DNA from: Hyphomicrobiales bacterium
GTDB lineage: Bacteria > Pseudomonadota > Alphaproteobacteria > Rhizobiales > Rhizobiaceae
Direction: 5' to 3'
DNA: 64,000 bases
NCBI GenBank assembly: GCA_900469345.1
Contig: UBWZ01000007.1
Coordinates: 124,001 to 188,000, forward strand
A program made the translations under genes and the position numbers. Below the pieces are notes generated by a model. That model saw only the letters and a list, made by a program, of their open reading frames with translations, was not told the DNA's origin and made no database searches. Below are positions 45,607-54,071 of this stretch, in pieces; position 1 is the stretch's first letter; each line of letters starts with the position of its first letter.

Positions 45607-46749
45607 ATGGCCTCTTCGGGAGCGGCTGCCACGCTCGCAAACTGGCGAACCGCGCCCTATTGCCAATGGTCCTTCGAAAACGTCGGCGAAATCGTTCCCT
45701 CGCAGGTGATCACCGCCACAGTCGGGGATGCAGACCACGACATCGTGCCGATCGGCGCCCTGGCGGACCTGGATGTGCAGGGGACCGACGGTACGATGCA
45801 GTCGCCGCGGACGTTCCTGGAAGCGAGCGAAACCGACGAACTCGTCGTGATGCGCAACGGCCGGATCGTTGCGGAGTGGCACGCGGCCCACAGGAACCCG
45901 GCTCGACCGCATATCGTCTTTTCCATGTCGAAGTCGCTGACCGGCCTTCTGGCGGGCGTCCTGTCCGGCAAGGGCCTGCTCTCCTTCAGCAAAGCGATCA
46001 TGGATTACGTTCCCGAGGTCCAAGGGTCTGCCTATGCGGACGCCACGGTGCAGCAGCTGTTCGACATGGAGATCAGCGTCGATTTCGTCGAGGACTATCT
46101 CGATACGTCCGGCGGTTTTGACCGCTACCGTCGCGCTACGGGCTGGAACCCGGACAGACCGGATGATCCGGCGCCGGATCTGAGAAGCTTCGTCTGCAGC
46201 ATCTCCAAAGGCGCCTGGCAGCATGGCGAAAGACATGCCTATCGCTCGCCGAACACCGATCTCGCCGGCATCGTGCTGGAGCGCGCCGCGGGGGATCGGT
46301 TCGCGACGCTGATGAGCGAGCATCTTTGGGCACCATCGGGCGCCCGATCGGATGCGATGGTCACGGTCGACCGCCTCGGGACGGCCCGTGCCGCCGGTGG
46401 CGTATCGGCGACAGCCCGCGATCTGGCGCGCGCCGGCGAGCTTGTCCGGATCGGCGGCGGCAGTATCATCCCCAAAAGCTTCATCGCCGACCTGTGGACC
46501 GGCGGCAGCCGCGAGGCATGGCGCAACGGCGACCAGGCGGCGCTGTTTCCGCAGGGCAGCTACCGGAACTACTGGTACGAGACCGGCGAAGGGGAACTGG
46601 CGGCGATCGGCATTCACGGCCAGTGGATCTGGGTCGACCCGGCCAACGCCACGGTGATCGTCAAACTCTCTTCCCAGAGCCTGCCGGTCGATGCGCCCCT
46701 CGACCAGGCGATCGTGCGGATGCTGCGGACGGTGGCACAGGCCGGCTGA
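45607..46749 (+). CDS. Serine hydrolase of the beta-lactamase/NylB (6-aminohexanoate-dimer hydrolase-like) family
   Basis: A 380-residue serine hydrolase with the SxxK nucleophile motif SMSK (Ser106-Lys109). A YRSPNTDL segment (YxN-like Tyr) and a NYWYETGEGELAAIGIHGQWIW C-terminal segment (shown in part) fit the class C beta-lactamase fold with NylB-like order. No signal peptide is present, so it acts in the cytosol on small amides or esters rather than on beta-lactams. It follows the amidohydrolase by 3 bp and is co-translated, so it may cleave another amide in the same pathway. Confidence 0.8.
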   Translation: MASSGAAATLANWRTAPYCQWSFENVGEIVPSQVITATVGDADHDIVPIGALADLDVQGTDGTMQSPRTFLEASETDELVVMRNGRIVAEWHAAHRNPARPHIVFSMSKSLTGLLAGVLSGKGLLSFSKAIMDYVPEVQGSAYADATVQQLFDMEISVDFVEDYLDTSGGFDRYRRATGWNPDRPDDPAPDLRSFVCSISKGAWQHGERHAYRSPNTDLAGIVLERAAGDRFATLMSEHLWAPSGARSDAMVTVDRLGTARAAGGVSATARDLARAGELVRIGGGSIIPKSFIADLWTGGSREAWRNGDQAALFPQGSYRNYWYETGEGELAAIGIHGQWIWVDPANATVIVKLSSQSLPVDAPLDQAIVRMLRTVAQAG

Positions 46750-46751
46750 TC

Positions 46752-47525
46752 TCAGAGGGACGGCCTGGCGAAGGGTGCGATGTCGATACCGGCGCGCCCG
46801 AGTTCCTTCCGGAGCGCTGCGGCGGTGGCAACGGCGCCGGGCGTGTCGCCGTGAATGCAGACAGTGGTGGCCTGAACCGGAAGAAAGCCGCCGCCGATCG
46901 TCGGGATCCGGTTGTCGCGCAGCATGGACAGGACCTGATCGACGCTTTGCTGCAGCTCATCGATCACGGCACCTTCCATCTGTCGGGACGCGAGCATGCC
47001 GTTAGTGGTGTAGCGGCGATCGGCAAAGACCTCGCAGGCGACGGTCAGACCTGCCGTCTGCGCAGCCTTCATCGTTTCGGAAAAGGGAAGGGTGACGAAA
47101 ACGAGGCTCGGATCCACCGCCCGGACTGCCGACACACAGACTTTTGCCAGAACGGGATCTTCGGCCGCCATGTTGCTCAGCGCCCCGTGTATTTTCATGT
47201 GGGTGATCGGCCAGCCGAGCGACGCTGCCATGCCCTGAATGGCCGCTAGCTGGTAGACGAGCTGAGCCTCGATATCCTCTGGGCGCTCACCCGAGATCCG
47301 GCGGCGGCCGAAGCCATAGAGATCCATGAAGGAGGGATGGGCACCGATCGCGACGCCGGCAGCCTTGGCAGCCAGGATGGTGTCGCGCATCACGCAAGGA
47401 TCTCCGGCGTGGAAGCCGCATGCGATGTTCGCCGTGGTGATGATGTCCATCATCGCCCGGTCGTCGCCGACGGTATAGGCGCCGAAACTCTCGCCCATGT
47501 CGCAGTTGAGGTCGACTGTCGGCAT
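46752..47525 (-). CDS. pxpA: 5-oxoprolinase subunit A
   Basis: A 257-residue LamB/YcsF-family protein beginning MPTVDLNCDMGESFG, the hallmark of PxpA. With PxpB and PxpC it hydrolyses 5-oxoproline (pyroglutamate) to glutamate with ATP. It has AAAGGA upstream of the ATG. Here it is divergent from pxpBC across a 236-bp region rather than in one operon with them. Its stop is 2 bp from that of the convergent NylB-like gene. Confidence 0.9.
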   Translation of the reverse strand: MPTVDLNCDMGESFGAYTVGDDRAMMDIITTANIACGFHAGDPCVMRDTILAAKAAGVAIGAHPSFMDLYGFGRRRISGERPEDIEAQLVYQLAAIQGMAASLGWPITHMKIHGALSNMAAEDPVLAKVCVSAVRAVDPSLVFVTLPFSETMKAAQTAGLTVACEVFADRRYTTNGMLASRQMEGAVIDELQQSVDQVLSMLRDNRIPTIGGGFLPVQATTVCIHGDTPGAVATAAALRKELGRAGIDIAPFARPSL

Positions 47526-47732
47526 GTGGATATCCTTTTCGGGTGGCGATCGTTGCCAGCAGGACTAAGCAACCAGGCTTGACATACAGTTGGTGTACTG
47601 GAACGACAAGTGGATAGCTGCATTGCAGAAACTGGGCGAATTTGGCGCTTTCGTCCAGGCAAATCGGCTCTGCAGCCGCCGGCGATCAGCCGGCTCCTGG
47701 GCCCGGTCACCGGGCGCTTAACGCTGTTGTCG

Positions 47733-47754
47733 CCAAGACAGGACCAAGACAGGA
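47733..47754 (+). repeat. 11-bp tandem duplication carrying the pxpB ribosome binding site
   Basis: CCAAGACAGGA occurs twice in tandem just before the pxpB start, duplicating the AGGA element. It may alter translation initiation slightly, or be neutral. Confidence 0.5.
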
Positions 47755-47761
47755 CCAAGCC

Positions 47762-48505
47762 ATGACCGCACTACAGCTTGCGTCTTTGCCGTTTCCCCGG
47801 ATCGCTGCCTGCGGCGACCACGCGCTTGCCGTCGAGCTTTCCGACGTGATCGACGAGGCGGTCAACGCGCGTGTCGTCGCGCTTGCGCATGCGCTGACCG
47901 CTCAGGCCATCGCCGGCGTGGTCGAGATGGTCCCGACCTATCGGTCGCTGCTCGTCCTCTACGATCCGGCGGTCGTGCGGGGGCGGGAGCTTTCAGTCCG
48001 GCTGCTGGATCTGCTGGCAGAAGAGACCGTGCGGGACGCGCCGGGACGCCAGGTGACCGTGCCCGTCTCCTACGGCGGGGAGGCGGGCATTGACCTCGAC
48101 GAACTGGCCGATCTCAAGGGAATGACGCCGGCGGACCTCGTCGCACTTCATTCATCGGCGCAGTATCGGGTCTACATGATCGGATTTGCCCCCGGCTTCG
48201 CCTATCTCGGCGGTCTTCCCGACCGGCTCCACACACCAAGGCTCGCCGTGCCGCGGCAAAGGATCGAGGCCGGCGCGATCGGCATCGGCGGAATGCAGGC
48301 GAGCATCAATTCCGTTGCGGGTCCGAGCGGCTGGCGGTTCATCGGACGCACGCCGCTTCGGCTTTTCGACCCGTCCCGGGCGGAGCCCTTCCTTCTGCGG
48401 GCCGGAGATCGGGTCCGCTTCCGGGCAGTCGATGCGGCCGAGGCAAAAGACCTGGATGCCGCCGTTGCTAAGGGCGAAACGCCCGTCGAATGGGAGATCG
48501 GATGA
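47762..48505 (+). CDS. pxpB: 5-oxoprolinase subunit B
   Basis: A 247-residue KipI-like/PxpB protein. The start at 47762 has AGGA upstream and matches the family N terminus (FPRIAACGDHALAVELSD). Core motifs are the allophanate-hydrolase C-terminal-like segments MIGFAPGFAYLGGLPDRL and PRQRIEAGAIGIGG. It couples with PxpC through a 4-bp overlap (ATGA). Confidence 0.9.
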   Translation: MTALQLASLPFPRIAACGDHALAVELSDVIDEAVNARVVALAHALTAQAIAGVVEMVPTYRSLLVLYDPAVVRGRELSVRLLDLLAEETVRDAPGRQVTVPVSYGGEAGIDLDELADLKGMTPADLVALHSSAQYRVYMIGFAPGFAYLGGLPDRLHTPRLAVPRQRIEAGAIGIGGMQASINSVAGPSGWRFIGRTPLRLFDPSRAEPFLLRAGDRVRFRAVDAAEAKDLDAAVAKGETPVEWEIG

Positions 48506-49473
48506 ACAGCCTCCACATCCTCGAAGCCGGGCCAATGCTCACGGTGCAGGATCTTGGCCGGCCCGGCTATCTTCGCTTCGGCGTCTCGGGCGCCGGGCCC
48601 ATGGACAGATCTTCGATGCGTCTGGCAAACCACCTGGTGGGGAACGAGGATACGCAGGCGGCGCTGGAGTTTGCGTCCGTCGGCGGTGCCTTTACTGTCG
48701 AGACCGACGTCCGCTTCGCGGTGTGCGGAGGCAGCGTTGCAATCACCATCGACGGCACGCCCCGGCATGGCTGGGAAAGCCACAGGCTGTATCCCGGCGA
48801 GACGTTGAGGATCGGCGCGATGCGCGGCGCGGTCTGGGGCTATCTGGCCATTTCGGGTGGCATCGACACCCCTTGCGTCCTCGGTTCCCGGTCCACGCAT
48901 CTGCGAAGCGGACTTGGCGGCCTTAATGGGAGGCGGCTTGCCGCCGGAGATCAGCTTCCGCTCGGCGTCTCCCGGGCGGGCCCGCTTCTCGCCCTCAGGC
49001 ATGCCGTGCCCCGGTCGCCCGGTGCGATCAGGGTCGTTCCCGGTCCGCAGGCCGGCCATTTCGATGCCCGAACCTGGGCTGAATTCCTGGAGGGACCTTT
49101 CCGCGTCACGCCGGACCGCGACCGCATGGCGCAGTTGCTGGAGGGGCCGCAGATCCGGGCCTTTGCCGGTCACGACATCGTCTCCGACGGCACCGTCTCG
49201 GGATCGATCCAGATCCCCTCCTCAGGGCGTCCGATCGTGCTGATGGCGGAACGCCAGACGACGGGCGGCTACCCCAAAATCGCAACCGTCGCCTCGTTCG
49301 ACCTGCCTCGCCTTGCGCAGATCCCGAGCGGGTCCCTGATCCGCTTCAGGGTGATCTCGCAGGACCATGCAGAGGATCTGGCAATCGCCCGGTCGCGGCA
49401 CGATGCTCAGCTTCTCGCGGACCTCGATCTCAAACCGGAGGAGCCAACGATATCGAGGCAAAGCCAATCCTGA
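48502..49473 (+). CDS. pxpC: 5-oxoprolinase subunit C
   Basis: A 323-residue KipA-like/PxpC protein. The start at 48502 overlaps the pxpB stop (ATGA). It begins MNSLHILEAGPMLTVQDLGR and has the GPMDRSSMRLANHLVGN segment, both typical of this biotin-dependent-carboxylase-like family. PxpABC together recycle 5-oxoproline that forms from glutamate or glutamine. Confidence 0.9.
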   Translation: MNSLHILEAGPMLTVQDLGRPGYLRFGVSGAGPMDRSSMRLANHLVGNEDTQAALEFASVGGAFTVETDVRFAVCGGSVAITIDGTPRHGWESHRLYPGETLRIGAMRGAVWGYLAISGGIDTPCVLGSRSTHLRSGLGGLNGRRLAAGDQLPLGVSRAGPLLALRHAVPRSPGAIRVVPGPQAGHFDARTWAEFLEGPFRVTPDRDRMAQLLEGPQIRAFAGHDIVSDGTVSGSIQIPSSGRPIVLMAERQTTGGYPKIATVASFDLPRLAQIPSGSLIRFRVISQDHAEDLAIARSRHDAQLLADLDLKPEEPTISRQSQS

Positions 49474-49822
49474 ACCCGATGCCGGCCTGAGGGACTGCGC
49501 GCTTCCTAGGCCTACCGGAATGCCGCTATCGTTGAGGTCGGCCGCGCCGCCTTTGCCGGGATTGCCGTCCAGACCATTCCGGCGCCGGTGCAGAGCTTCC
49601 ATGCCTGCTCATGATCTTATGACGAGGCTTTCCAGACAGCGCACGGCGCCACCACGCGTTCGCAAAAGCATCGCAATCTGTGCCGCGCACCGACGGTGCT
49701 GCTTGATCCCAAGCTGATCACGGCCGATAACCTCGAGGACGAGGAGGGCTCGACGGCGCACGCTGATCCTGCCCTTCTCGGCTTCAAAATCGGGGCAGAT
49801 TTCCCAACAGGCGGTAGCAGAT
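49474..49822. other. 349-bp region between pxpC and the epimerase-like gene, no convincing gene
   Basis: The open frames across here (for example a plus frame from about 49627 into the next gene, and a minus frame over 49609-49926) have no recognisable family and no ribosome binding site. No strong dyad was seen except small GC-rich repeats. It may hold the promoter of the epimerase-like gene. Confidence 0.4.
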
Positions 49823-50716
49823 ATGTCGAAGATCGGTATCCACTCCTTTGTCTGGAGCGCAGGCTCGTCCAAGAGCGAGCTCGAAAAGGCGCTCACGCAC
49901 ACCCATGAGCTCGGCTTCGATCTCATCGAGTTGTCCTATAGCGACCCGGACCAGATCGACGTTCGCTGGCTTGCCGATCGGCTGCGCGAACTCAAGCTCG
50001 ACGTGGCCATCAGCATGGGCCTTCCGCCACAGGGAGACATCTCCAGCGACGACCCTTCAGTCGTTGCCCGCGGCACCGAGGATCTGAAAAAGGCGATCGC
50101 CTTGACCCGCGATCTCGGCGGCACGAAGCTCGCCGGCATTCTCTATGCCGCACACGGAAAATCGGATCTTGCGCCGACGCGAAGGTCTTGGGAGACCAGC
50201 GTTTCGGCCTTTGCCAAGGTTGCCGAGCACGCAAAGCCATCCGGGGTGACGCTTAATCTGGAGGTCGCCAACCGGTTCGAAAGCAACATGCTCAACACGG
50301 TCGCGCAGGGGCTTGCCTATCTTGCCGATGTCGGGGCATCGAACGTCTTCCTGCACCTCGACACGTTCCACATGAATATCGAGGAAGCGGACATCGCGCT
50401 TGCGATCCGACACGCCGGCGACAAGCTCGGCTATGTCCACATCGGCGAAAGCCATCGCGGCTATCTCGGTACGGGAACCCTCGATTTCGTCTCGATCTTC
50501 GATGCGCTGGAGGCTATCGGCTGGCAGGACTACGTCACCTTCGAATCGTTTTCCTCGGCAATCGTCGATCGGGAACTGTCGGTGAAGATGGGCCTCTGGC
50601 GCGACCTGTGGGCCGACAACGTCGCTTTGGCGCGGCACGCGCATGCGTTTATCGAGATCGGCCGGGAAACCGCCAAGCTGAAGGCGGCGCTCCTGAAAAC
50701 AGCGCATCTGCCGTGA
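49823..50716 (+). CDS. Sugar phosphate isomerase/epimerase-family TIM-barrel protein (D-tagatose/D-psicose 3-epimerase-like)
   Basis: A 297-residue xylose-isomerase-like TIM barrel. It contains LNLEVANRFES, HLDTFHMNIEEAD, VHIGESHRGYLGTG and VTFESFSS, the metal-ligand segments of the D-tagatose 3-epimerase/D-psicose 3-epimerase group (Glu, Asp, His, Glu). The substrate may be a ketose or a hydroxy keto acid. No sugar transporter adjoins, so the physiological role is open. Confidence 0.8.
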   Translation: MSKIGIHSFVWSAGSSKSELEKALTHTHELGFDLIELSYSDPDQIDVRWLADRLRELKLDVAISMGLPPQGDISSDDPSVVARGTEDLKKAIALTRDLGGTKLAGILYAAHGKSDLAPTRRSWETSVSAFAKVAEHAKPSGVTLNLEVANRFESNMLNTVAQGLAYLADVGASNVFLHLDTFHMNIEEADIALAIRHAGDKLGYVHIGESHRGYLGTGTLDFVSIFDALEAIGWQDYVTFESFSSAIVDRELSVKMGLWRDLWADNVALARHAHAFIEIGRETAKLKAALLKTAHLP

Positions 50717-50727
50717 GGCGCTCGAAA

Positions 50728-50751
50728 GCTGCCGACAGATAACGCGGCAGC
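50728..50751 (+). terminator. Hairpin after the epimerase-like gene
   Basis: GCTGCCG and CGGCAGC form a 7-bp stem with a 10-nt loop, 12 bp after the stop codon. There is no clear T-run. Confidence 0.4.
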
Positions 50752-50783
50752 CGATTGCCCTTCAGGCACCTGCTGGAAAACGA

Positions 50784-50806
50784 GCGGCGGCACAATCAGC
50801 CGCCGC
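50784..50806 (-). terminator. Hairpin after the 77-aa gene
   Basis: GCGGCGGC and GCCGCCGC form a perfect 8-bp stem with a 7-nt loop. On the minus strand it is followed by TCGTTTTCC, fitting a terminator for the 77-aa gene. Confidence 0.45.
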
Positions 50807-50898
50807 CCAGGCGTGACGGCGGCGTCGGATGTGCGTTTCCTGCAAGCCGCAAGCCATGGGGTGCCATCACGACTGACAGATGAGACAGGAGCCGGAAG

Positions 50899-51132
50899 CT
50901 ACTTGTCGAAGCGGAGCGGCAAGGTGTCCATGAACCGCTCGGCCTCTTCAACCGGGTTGGTGTGCCGGCTGATCTGCTCGATTTCCGTGACGGTGATCTG
51001 AAACACCTGGTCATGGCGACGGATAAAAAGATCCCCGCCTGACGCCTGACCGATACTCGACTGGTCATCAAGCTGACCGTCGCGGATGATGGCATTGGCG
51101 ATCATCTTCTTGAGTTCATTGTAGCTAGTCAT
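50899..51132 (-). CDS. Small hypothetical protein (77 aa)
   Basis: A 77-residue soluble protein starting at 51132 with GGGAGGAAAC before the ATG, a strong ribosome binding site. It begins MTSYNELKKMIANAIIRDG and has a central ITVTEIEQISRHTNP. No family recognised. A terminator-like hairpin follows it on the minus strand. It is probably a real small gene. Confidence 0.6.
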   Translation of the reverse strand: MTSYNELKKMIANAIIRDGQLDDQSSIGQASGGDLFIRRHDQVFQITVTEIEQISRHTNPVEEAERFMDTLPLRFDK

Positions 51133-51146
51133 GTTTCCTCCCAAGC

Positions 51147-51317
51147 TTAGCCGTTTGAGGGTAACACATGGTTTGCGCTTCGCCAGTGCTTCGTGAGGTC
51201 CGCACGCGTCCGAGCGAGTTGCCGCATGGATCTGATAGACCGGCAATGCTCACAGATGACCACCTCCTCCGTCAGAGGTGCGTCAGTTCCATAATTAAGC
51301 TTATGTGACCAATCCAT
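51147..51317 (-). CDS. Possible small protein with CxxC (56 aa)
   Basis: A 56-residue open frame starting MDWSHKLNYGTDAPLTEE and containing CEHCRSI, a possible half zinc knuckle. The ribosome binding site is poor and the start is uncertain (an ATG further upstream at 51413 is possible). It lies 14 bp upstream of the 77-aa gene on the same strand. Support is weak. Confidence 0.3.
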   Translation of the reverse strand: MDWSHKLNYGTDAPLTEEVVICEHCRSIRSMRQLARTRADLTKHWRSANHVLPSNG

Positions 51318-51767
51318 ACCGCCGCAAATTCGCATGTCGTGGTTCTGCAAAGGAACGCTACGAAGCGATGCGTCGGCCCGGTCCGGGATGCACACCGGAC
51401 CCCCCTTCACCACGGTTTCGTCGCCACGGTGAAGCCTCAGTCAGATGGAAGCGGGAGCCATGTTTCAACGCCTGCGCCGACACGCCGGATCGCCTATGTA
51501 TCAGGGGATCGCGGTCGGCGAAGCTGGCCGCAAACCGCGCGTCAGAATGTAGCCAGGCTGAATGCAACCTACCAAATCTAGATTTTTTTATGGACATAAG
51601 CGCCTTCTAACTATATCTAGACGCTCAGAACCGCGCGGAAATGATCCTGTGCCTGCTTTGGCCGCATCGTTTTCCGAATCCGAAGCGTGTCTCCGGTCGT
51701 TCGCATCGTCAGCGGCGGGAGCTCGATATCACCATTAACTGCGGCGCCAGCGCCGTGCATGAAAACC

Positions 51768-51782
51768 GGAACAGACTGTTCC
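51768..51782. promoter_or_regulatory. GGAACAG-A-CTGTTCC palindrome upstream of the betaine transporter
   Basis: A perfect 7-bp-arm palindrome, with a second half-site CTGTTCC (within GAAC-CT-GTTC) about 33 bp downstream. It lies about 90 bp before the ATPase start. A repressor operator is likely; the binding protein is unknown. Confidence 0.45.
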
Positions 51783-51838
51783 CCGGACGGCAAATCTGCC
51801 TGCCCGGCGCGAACCTGTTCCGCTCAACAAGGAGCGTT

Positions 51839-51858
51839 CTCCCGCTACCGAGCGGGAG
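51839..51858 (+). promoter_or_regulatory. Hairpin immediately upstream of the ribosome binding site of the betaine transporter
   Basis: CTCCCGCT-ACCG-AGCGGGAG is a perfect 8-bp stem with a tetraloop. It ends a few bases before AGGA and the ATG at 51870. It could affect translation or terminate a leader transcript, though no T-run follows. Confidence 0.4.
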
Positions 51859-51869
51859 CCTGACAGGAT

Positions 51870-53102
51870 ATGGCCCTACCCACTGAAACCGACGCGTCGG
51901 CAATGCCGAACTCGCCCAAGATCAGTCTGAAATCCGTCTTCAAAGTATTTGGCGAACGCCCGGAGCGTGCGCTTGAACTGTTCCGGTCCGGCAAATCCAA
52001 GGCCGATGTCCACCGCGAAACCGGCAGCTCGATCGGTGTCTCCAATGCCACGTTCGACATCCAGCCCGGCGAGATCTTCGTCATCATGGGGCTATCCGGG
52101 TCCGGCAAATCCACCCTGCTTCGCCTGCTCAACCGCCTGATCGAGCCGACTTCGGGTGCAATCGAGATCGATGGCCAGGACATCACCAAGATGTCGCGTG
52201 CCGAACTGATCGCGCTTCGCCGCCGCGAGATCAGCATGGTCTTCCAGTCCTTCGCGCTGCTGCCCAACCGCACAGTGCTCAACAACGCGGCCTTTGGCCT
52301 GGAAGTCTCCGGCATCAGCGAAGCCGAGCGCAAGAAGCGCGCGCTTGAAGCACTTGATGCGGTCGGTCTTGCCGGCTATGCGGAGAGCCGTCCCGACCAG
52401 CTGTCGGGCGGCATGAAGCAGCGTGTCGGGCTTGCCCGGGCGCTTGCCAACGAACCCACCATTCTATTGATGGACGAAGCGTTTTCGGCTCTCGATCCGC
52501 TGATCCGCACCGAGATGCAGGACGAACTCGTCCGCCTGCAGGGCGAGCAAAGCCGCACTATCGTCTTCGTCAGCCACGATCTCGACGAGGCCATGCGCAT
52601 CGGCGACCGCATCTGCATCATGCAGGACGGCGCCGTCATCCAGGTCGGCACGCCCGACGAGATCGTCATGCAGCCGGCCAATGACTACGTCCGGTCGTTC
52701 TTCCGTAATGTGGACGTCAGCCATGTCTTCAAGGCCGGCGACGTGGCGCGCAAAACGCAGGTGACGATCATCGAGCGTCAGGGCGTGTCGGCAGCGGCGG
52801 CACTCGACCGCATGAAGCATTTCGATCGCGACCATGCCATCATCCTCGGCCGCGACAAGACATATCACGGCATGGTCAGCCAGACATCGCTGGTCGACAA
52901 GGTCAGGGCCAAGGATCCCGATCCCTACCGCAGCGCGTTCCTTGCCGACGTCGAGGCGATCTCCGCCGACGAGCCGCTCTCCAACGTGCTCGGCCGCGTG
53001 GCGAGCAGTCCCTGGCCTGTCCCGGTCGTCGACGACCGGCGCCGCTATGTCGGCTCAATCAGCAAATCTGCGCTGCTTGAAACGCTCGATCGCGCCAGCT
53101 GA
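51870..53102 (+). CDS. proV: Glycine betaine/choline/proline-type ABC transporter ATP-binding protein
   Basis: A 410-residue ATPase of the ProV/OpuAA kind. Walker A is GLSGSGKST (about 75-83), the signature is LSGGMKQRVGLARAL, and Walker B is ILLMDEAFSALD. The C-terminal region (about 280-405) carries tandem CBS-like sequence (HFDRDHAIILG; SPWPVPVVDDRRRYVG), which in OpuA senses ionic strength or nucleotides. It is followed by the permease and binding-protein genes. Confidence 0.9.
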   Translation: MALPTETDASAMPNSPKISLKSVFKVFGERPERALELFRSGKSKADVHRETGSSIGVSNATFDIQPGEIFVIMGLSGSGKSTLLRLLNRLIEPTSGAIEIDGQDITKMSRAELIALRRREISMVFQSFALLPNRTVLNNAAFGLEVSGISEAERKKRALEALDAVGLAGYAESRPDQLSGGMKQRVGLARALANEPTILLMDEAFSALDPLIRTEMQDELVRLQGEQSRTIVFVSHDLDEAMRIGDRICIMQDGAVIQVGTPDEIVMQPANDYVRSFFRNVDVSHVFKAGDVARKTQVTIIERQGVSAAAALDRMKHFDRDHAIILGRDKTYHGMVSQTSLVDKVRAKDPDPYRSAFLADVEAISADEPLSNVLGRVASSPWPVPVVDDRRRYVGSISKSALLETLDRAS

Positions 53103-53125
53103 TCGCACCAGAATTAGGACACATC

Positions 53126-54019
53126 ATGTATTTCGATATCGGTGGCGCCGTGGATACGGCTGTCAATTATGTACTCGACAACTTCACCCCTGCCCTTGAT
53201 GGCATTGCCGCGGCGATCGGTTTCGTGACCGGCGGCATCCTGTCGGGCCTGAACAGCGTTCCCATGCCCGTCGGCATCGCAATCCTCGTGCTCCTGTCGC
53301 TCTGGCGCGTCGGCATCGGCTTTGCGGTGTTTACCGGGGTCGCACTGTGGCTCGTCCAGGACATGGGACTGTGGGGCGCGACGATGGAAACCCTGTCGCT
53401 GGTGATTGCCGCGACCATCCTTGCCATGGTCGTCGGCCTGCCGCTCGGCATCGCCATGGCGCGCGAGGACAAGGTTGCGGCCGTCGTCCGCCCGGTGCTC
53501 GATCTGATGCAGACCATGCCCGCCTTCGTCTACCTGATCCCGGCAGCGATGTTCTTCGGCCTCGGCGCCGTGCCCGGCACCATCGCCACCGTCATCTTCG
53601 CCATGCCGCCCGTGGTGCGCCTGACCAATCTTGGCATCCGCCAGGTGCATGGCGAGTTCATCGAGGCCGGCCAGGCGTTCGGCTGCACCGCCTCGCAGTT
53701 GCTGTTCAAGGTTCAACTGCCGAACGCCCTGCCCTCGATCATGGCCGGCATCAACCAGACGATCATGCTGTCGCTGTCGATGGTGGTAATCGCCTCGATG
53801 ATCGGCGCCGGCGGCCTCGGCAATACCGTTTTGACCGGCATCCAGCGCCTCGACGTCGGCACCGGCTTCGAAGGCGGCCTTGCCGTCGTCATCCTCGCGG
53901 TCATCCTCGATCGATTGACCCAGAGCCTTGGCAAGGAAGCTACCGGATTGCGGCGCTTCCTCGCCTTTAGACCAGCAGAGAAGGTATCCGCACAGCCGCG
54001 TGCCGTTACCTCAAGCTGA
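53126..54019 (+). CDS. proW: ProW-like ABC transporter permease
   Basis: A 297-residue membrane protein with about six to seven transmembrane segments. It has the EAA loop (EAGQAFGCTASQLLFKVQLPNALPS) and the internal YLIPAAMFFGLGAVPG segment characteristic of the betaine-importer permeases. It starts 23 bp after the ATPase gene. Confidence 0.9.
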   Translation: MYFDIGGAVDTAVNYVLDNFTPALDGIAAAIGFVTGGILSGLNSVPMPVGIAILVLLSLWRVGIGFAVFTGVALWLVQDMGLWGATMETLSLVIAATILAMVVGLPLGIAMAREDKVAAVVRPVLDLMQTMPAFVYLIPAAMFFGLGAVPGTIATVIFAMPPVVRLTNLGIRQVHGEFIEAGQAFGCTASQLLFKVQLPNALPSIMAGINQTIMLSLSMVVIASMIGAGGLGNTVLTGIQRLDVGTGFEGGLAVVILAVILDRLTQSLGKEATGLRRFLAFRPAEKVSAQPRAVTSS

Positions 54020-54071
54020 CCCATGGCGGGGTGTCCCCCGCCGAATGCGAACCTTTGAAGAAGGATCACCA

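Larger units (their letters stand above)
51414..51869. other. 456-bp leader/regulatory region before the betaine transporter operon
   Basis: No convincing gene. It includes an AT-rich patch with the 12-bp palindrome AAATCTAGATTT (51574-51585), the palindrome GGAACAG-A-CTGTTCC with a further CTGTTCC half-site at 51815-51821, and a hairpin next to the ribosome binding site. It is the likely regulatory region of the transporter operon. Confidence 0.5.

Noticed and set aside
45283..46617. Minus-strand open frame opposite the NylB-like gene
   Set aside because: Antisense to a gene with an SxxK motif and overlaps its neighbour; no motif of its own.
47579..47615. TTGACA at the pxp divergent region as a full sigma-70 promoter
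   Set aside because: A -35-like hexamer exists but no convincing -10 at 16-18 bp, so it was not listed as a promoter.
49609..49926. Minus-strand open frame overlapping the start of the epimerase-like gene
   Set aside because: No ribosome binding site or recognisable family, and it overlaps a confident gene start.
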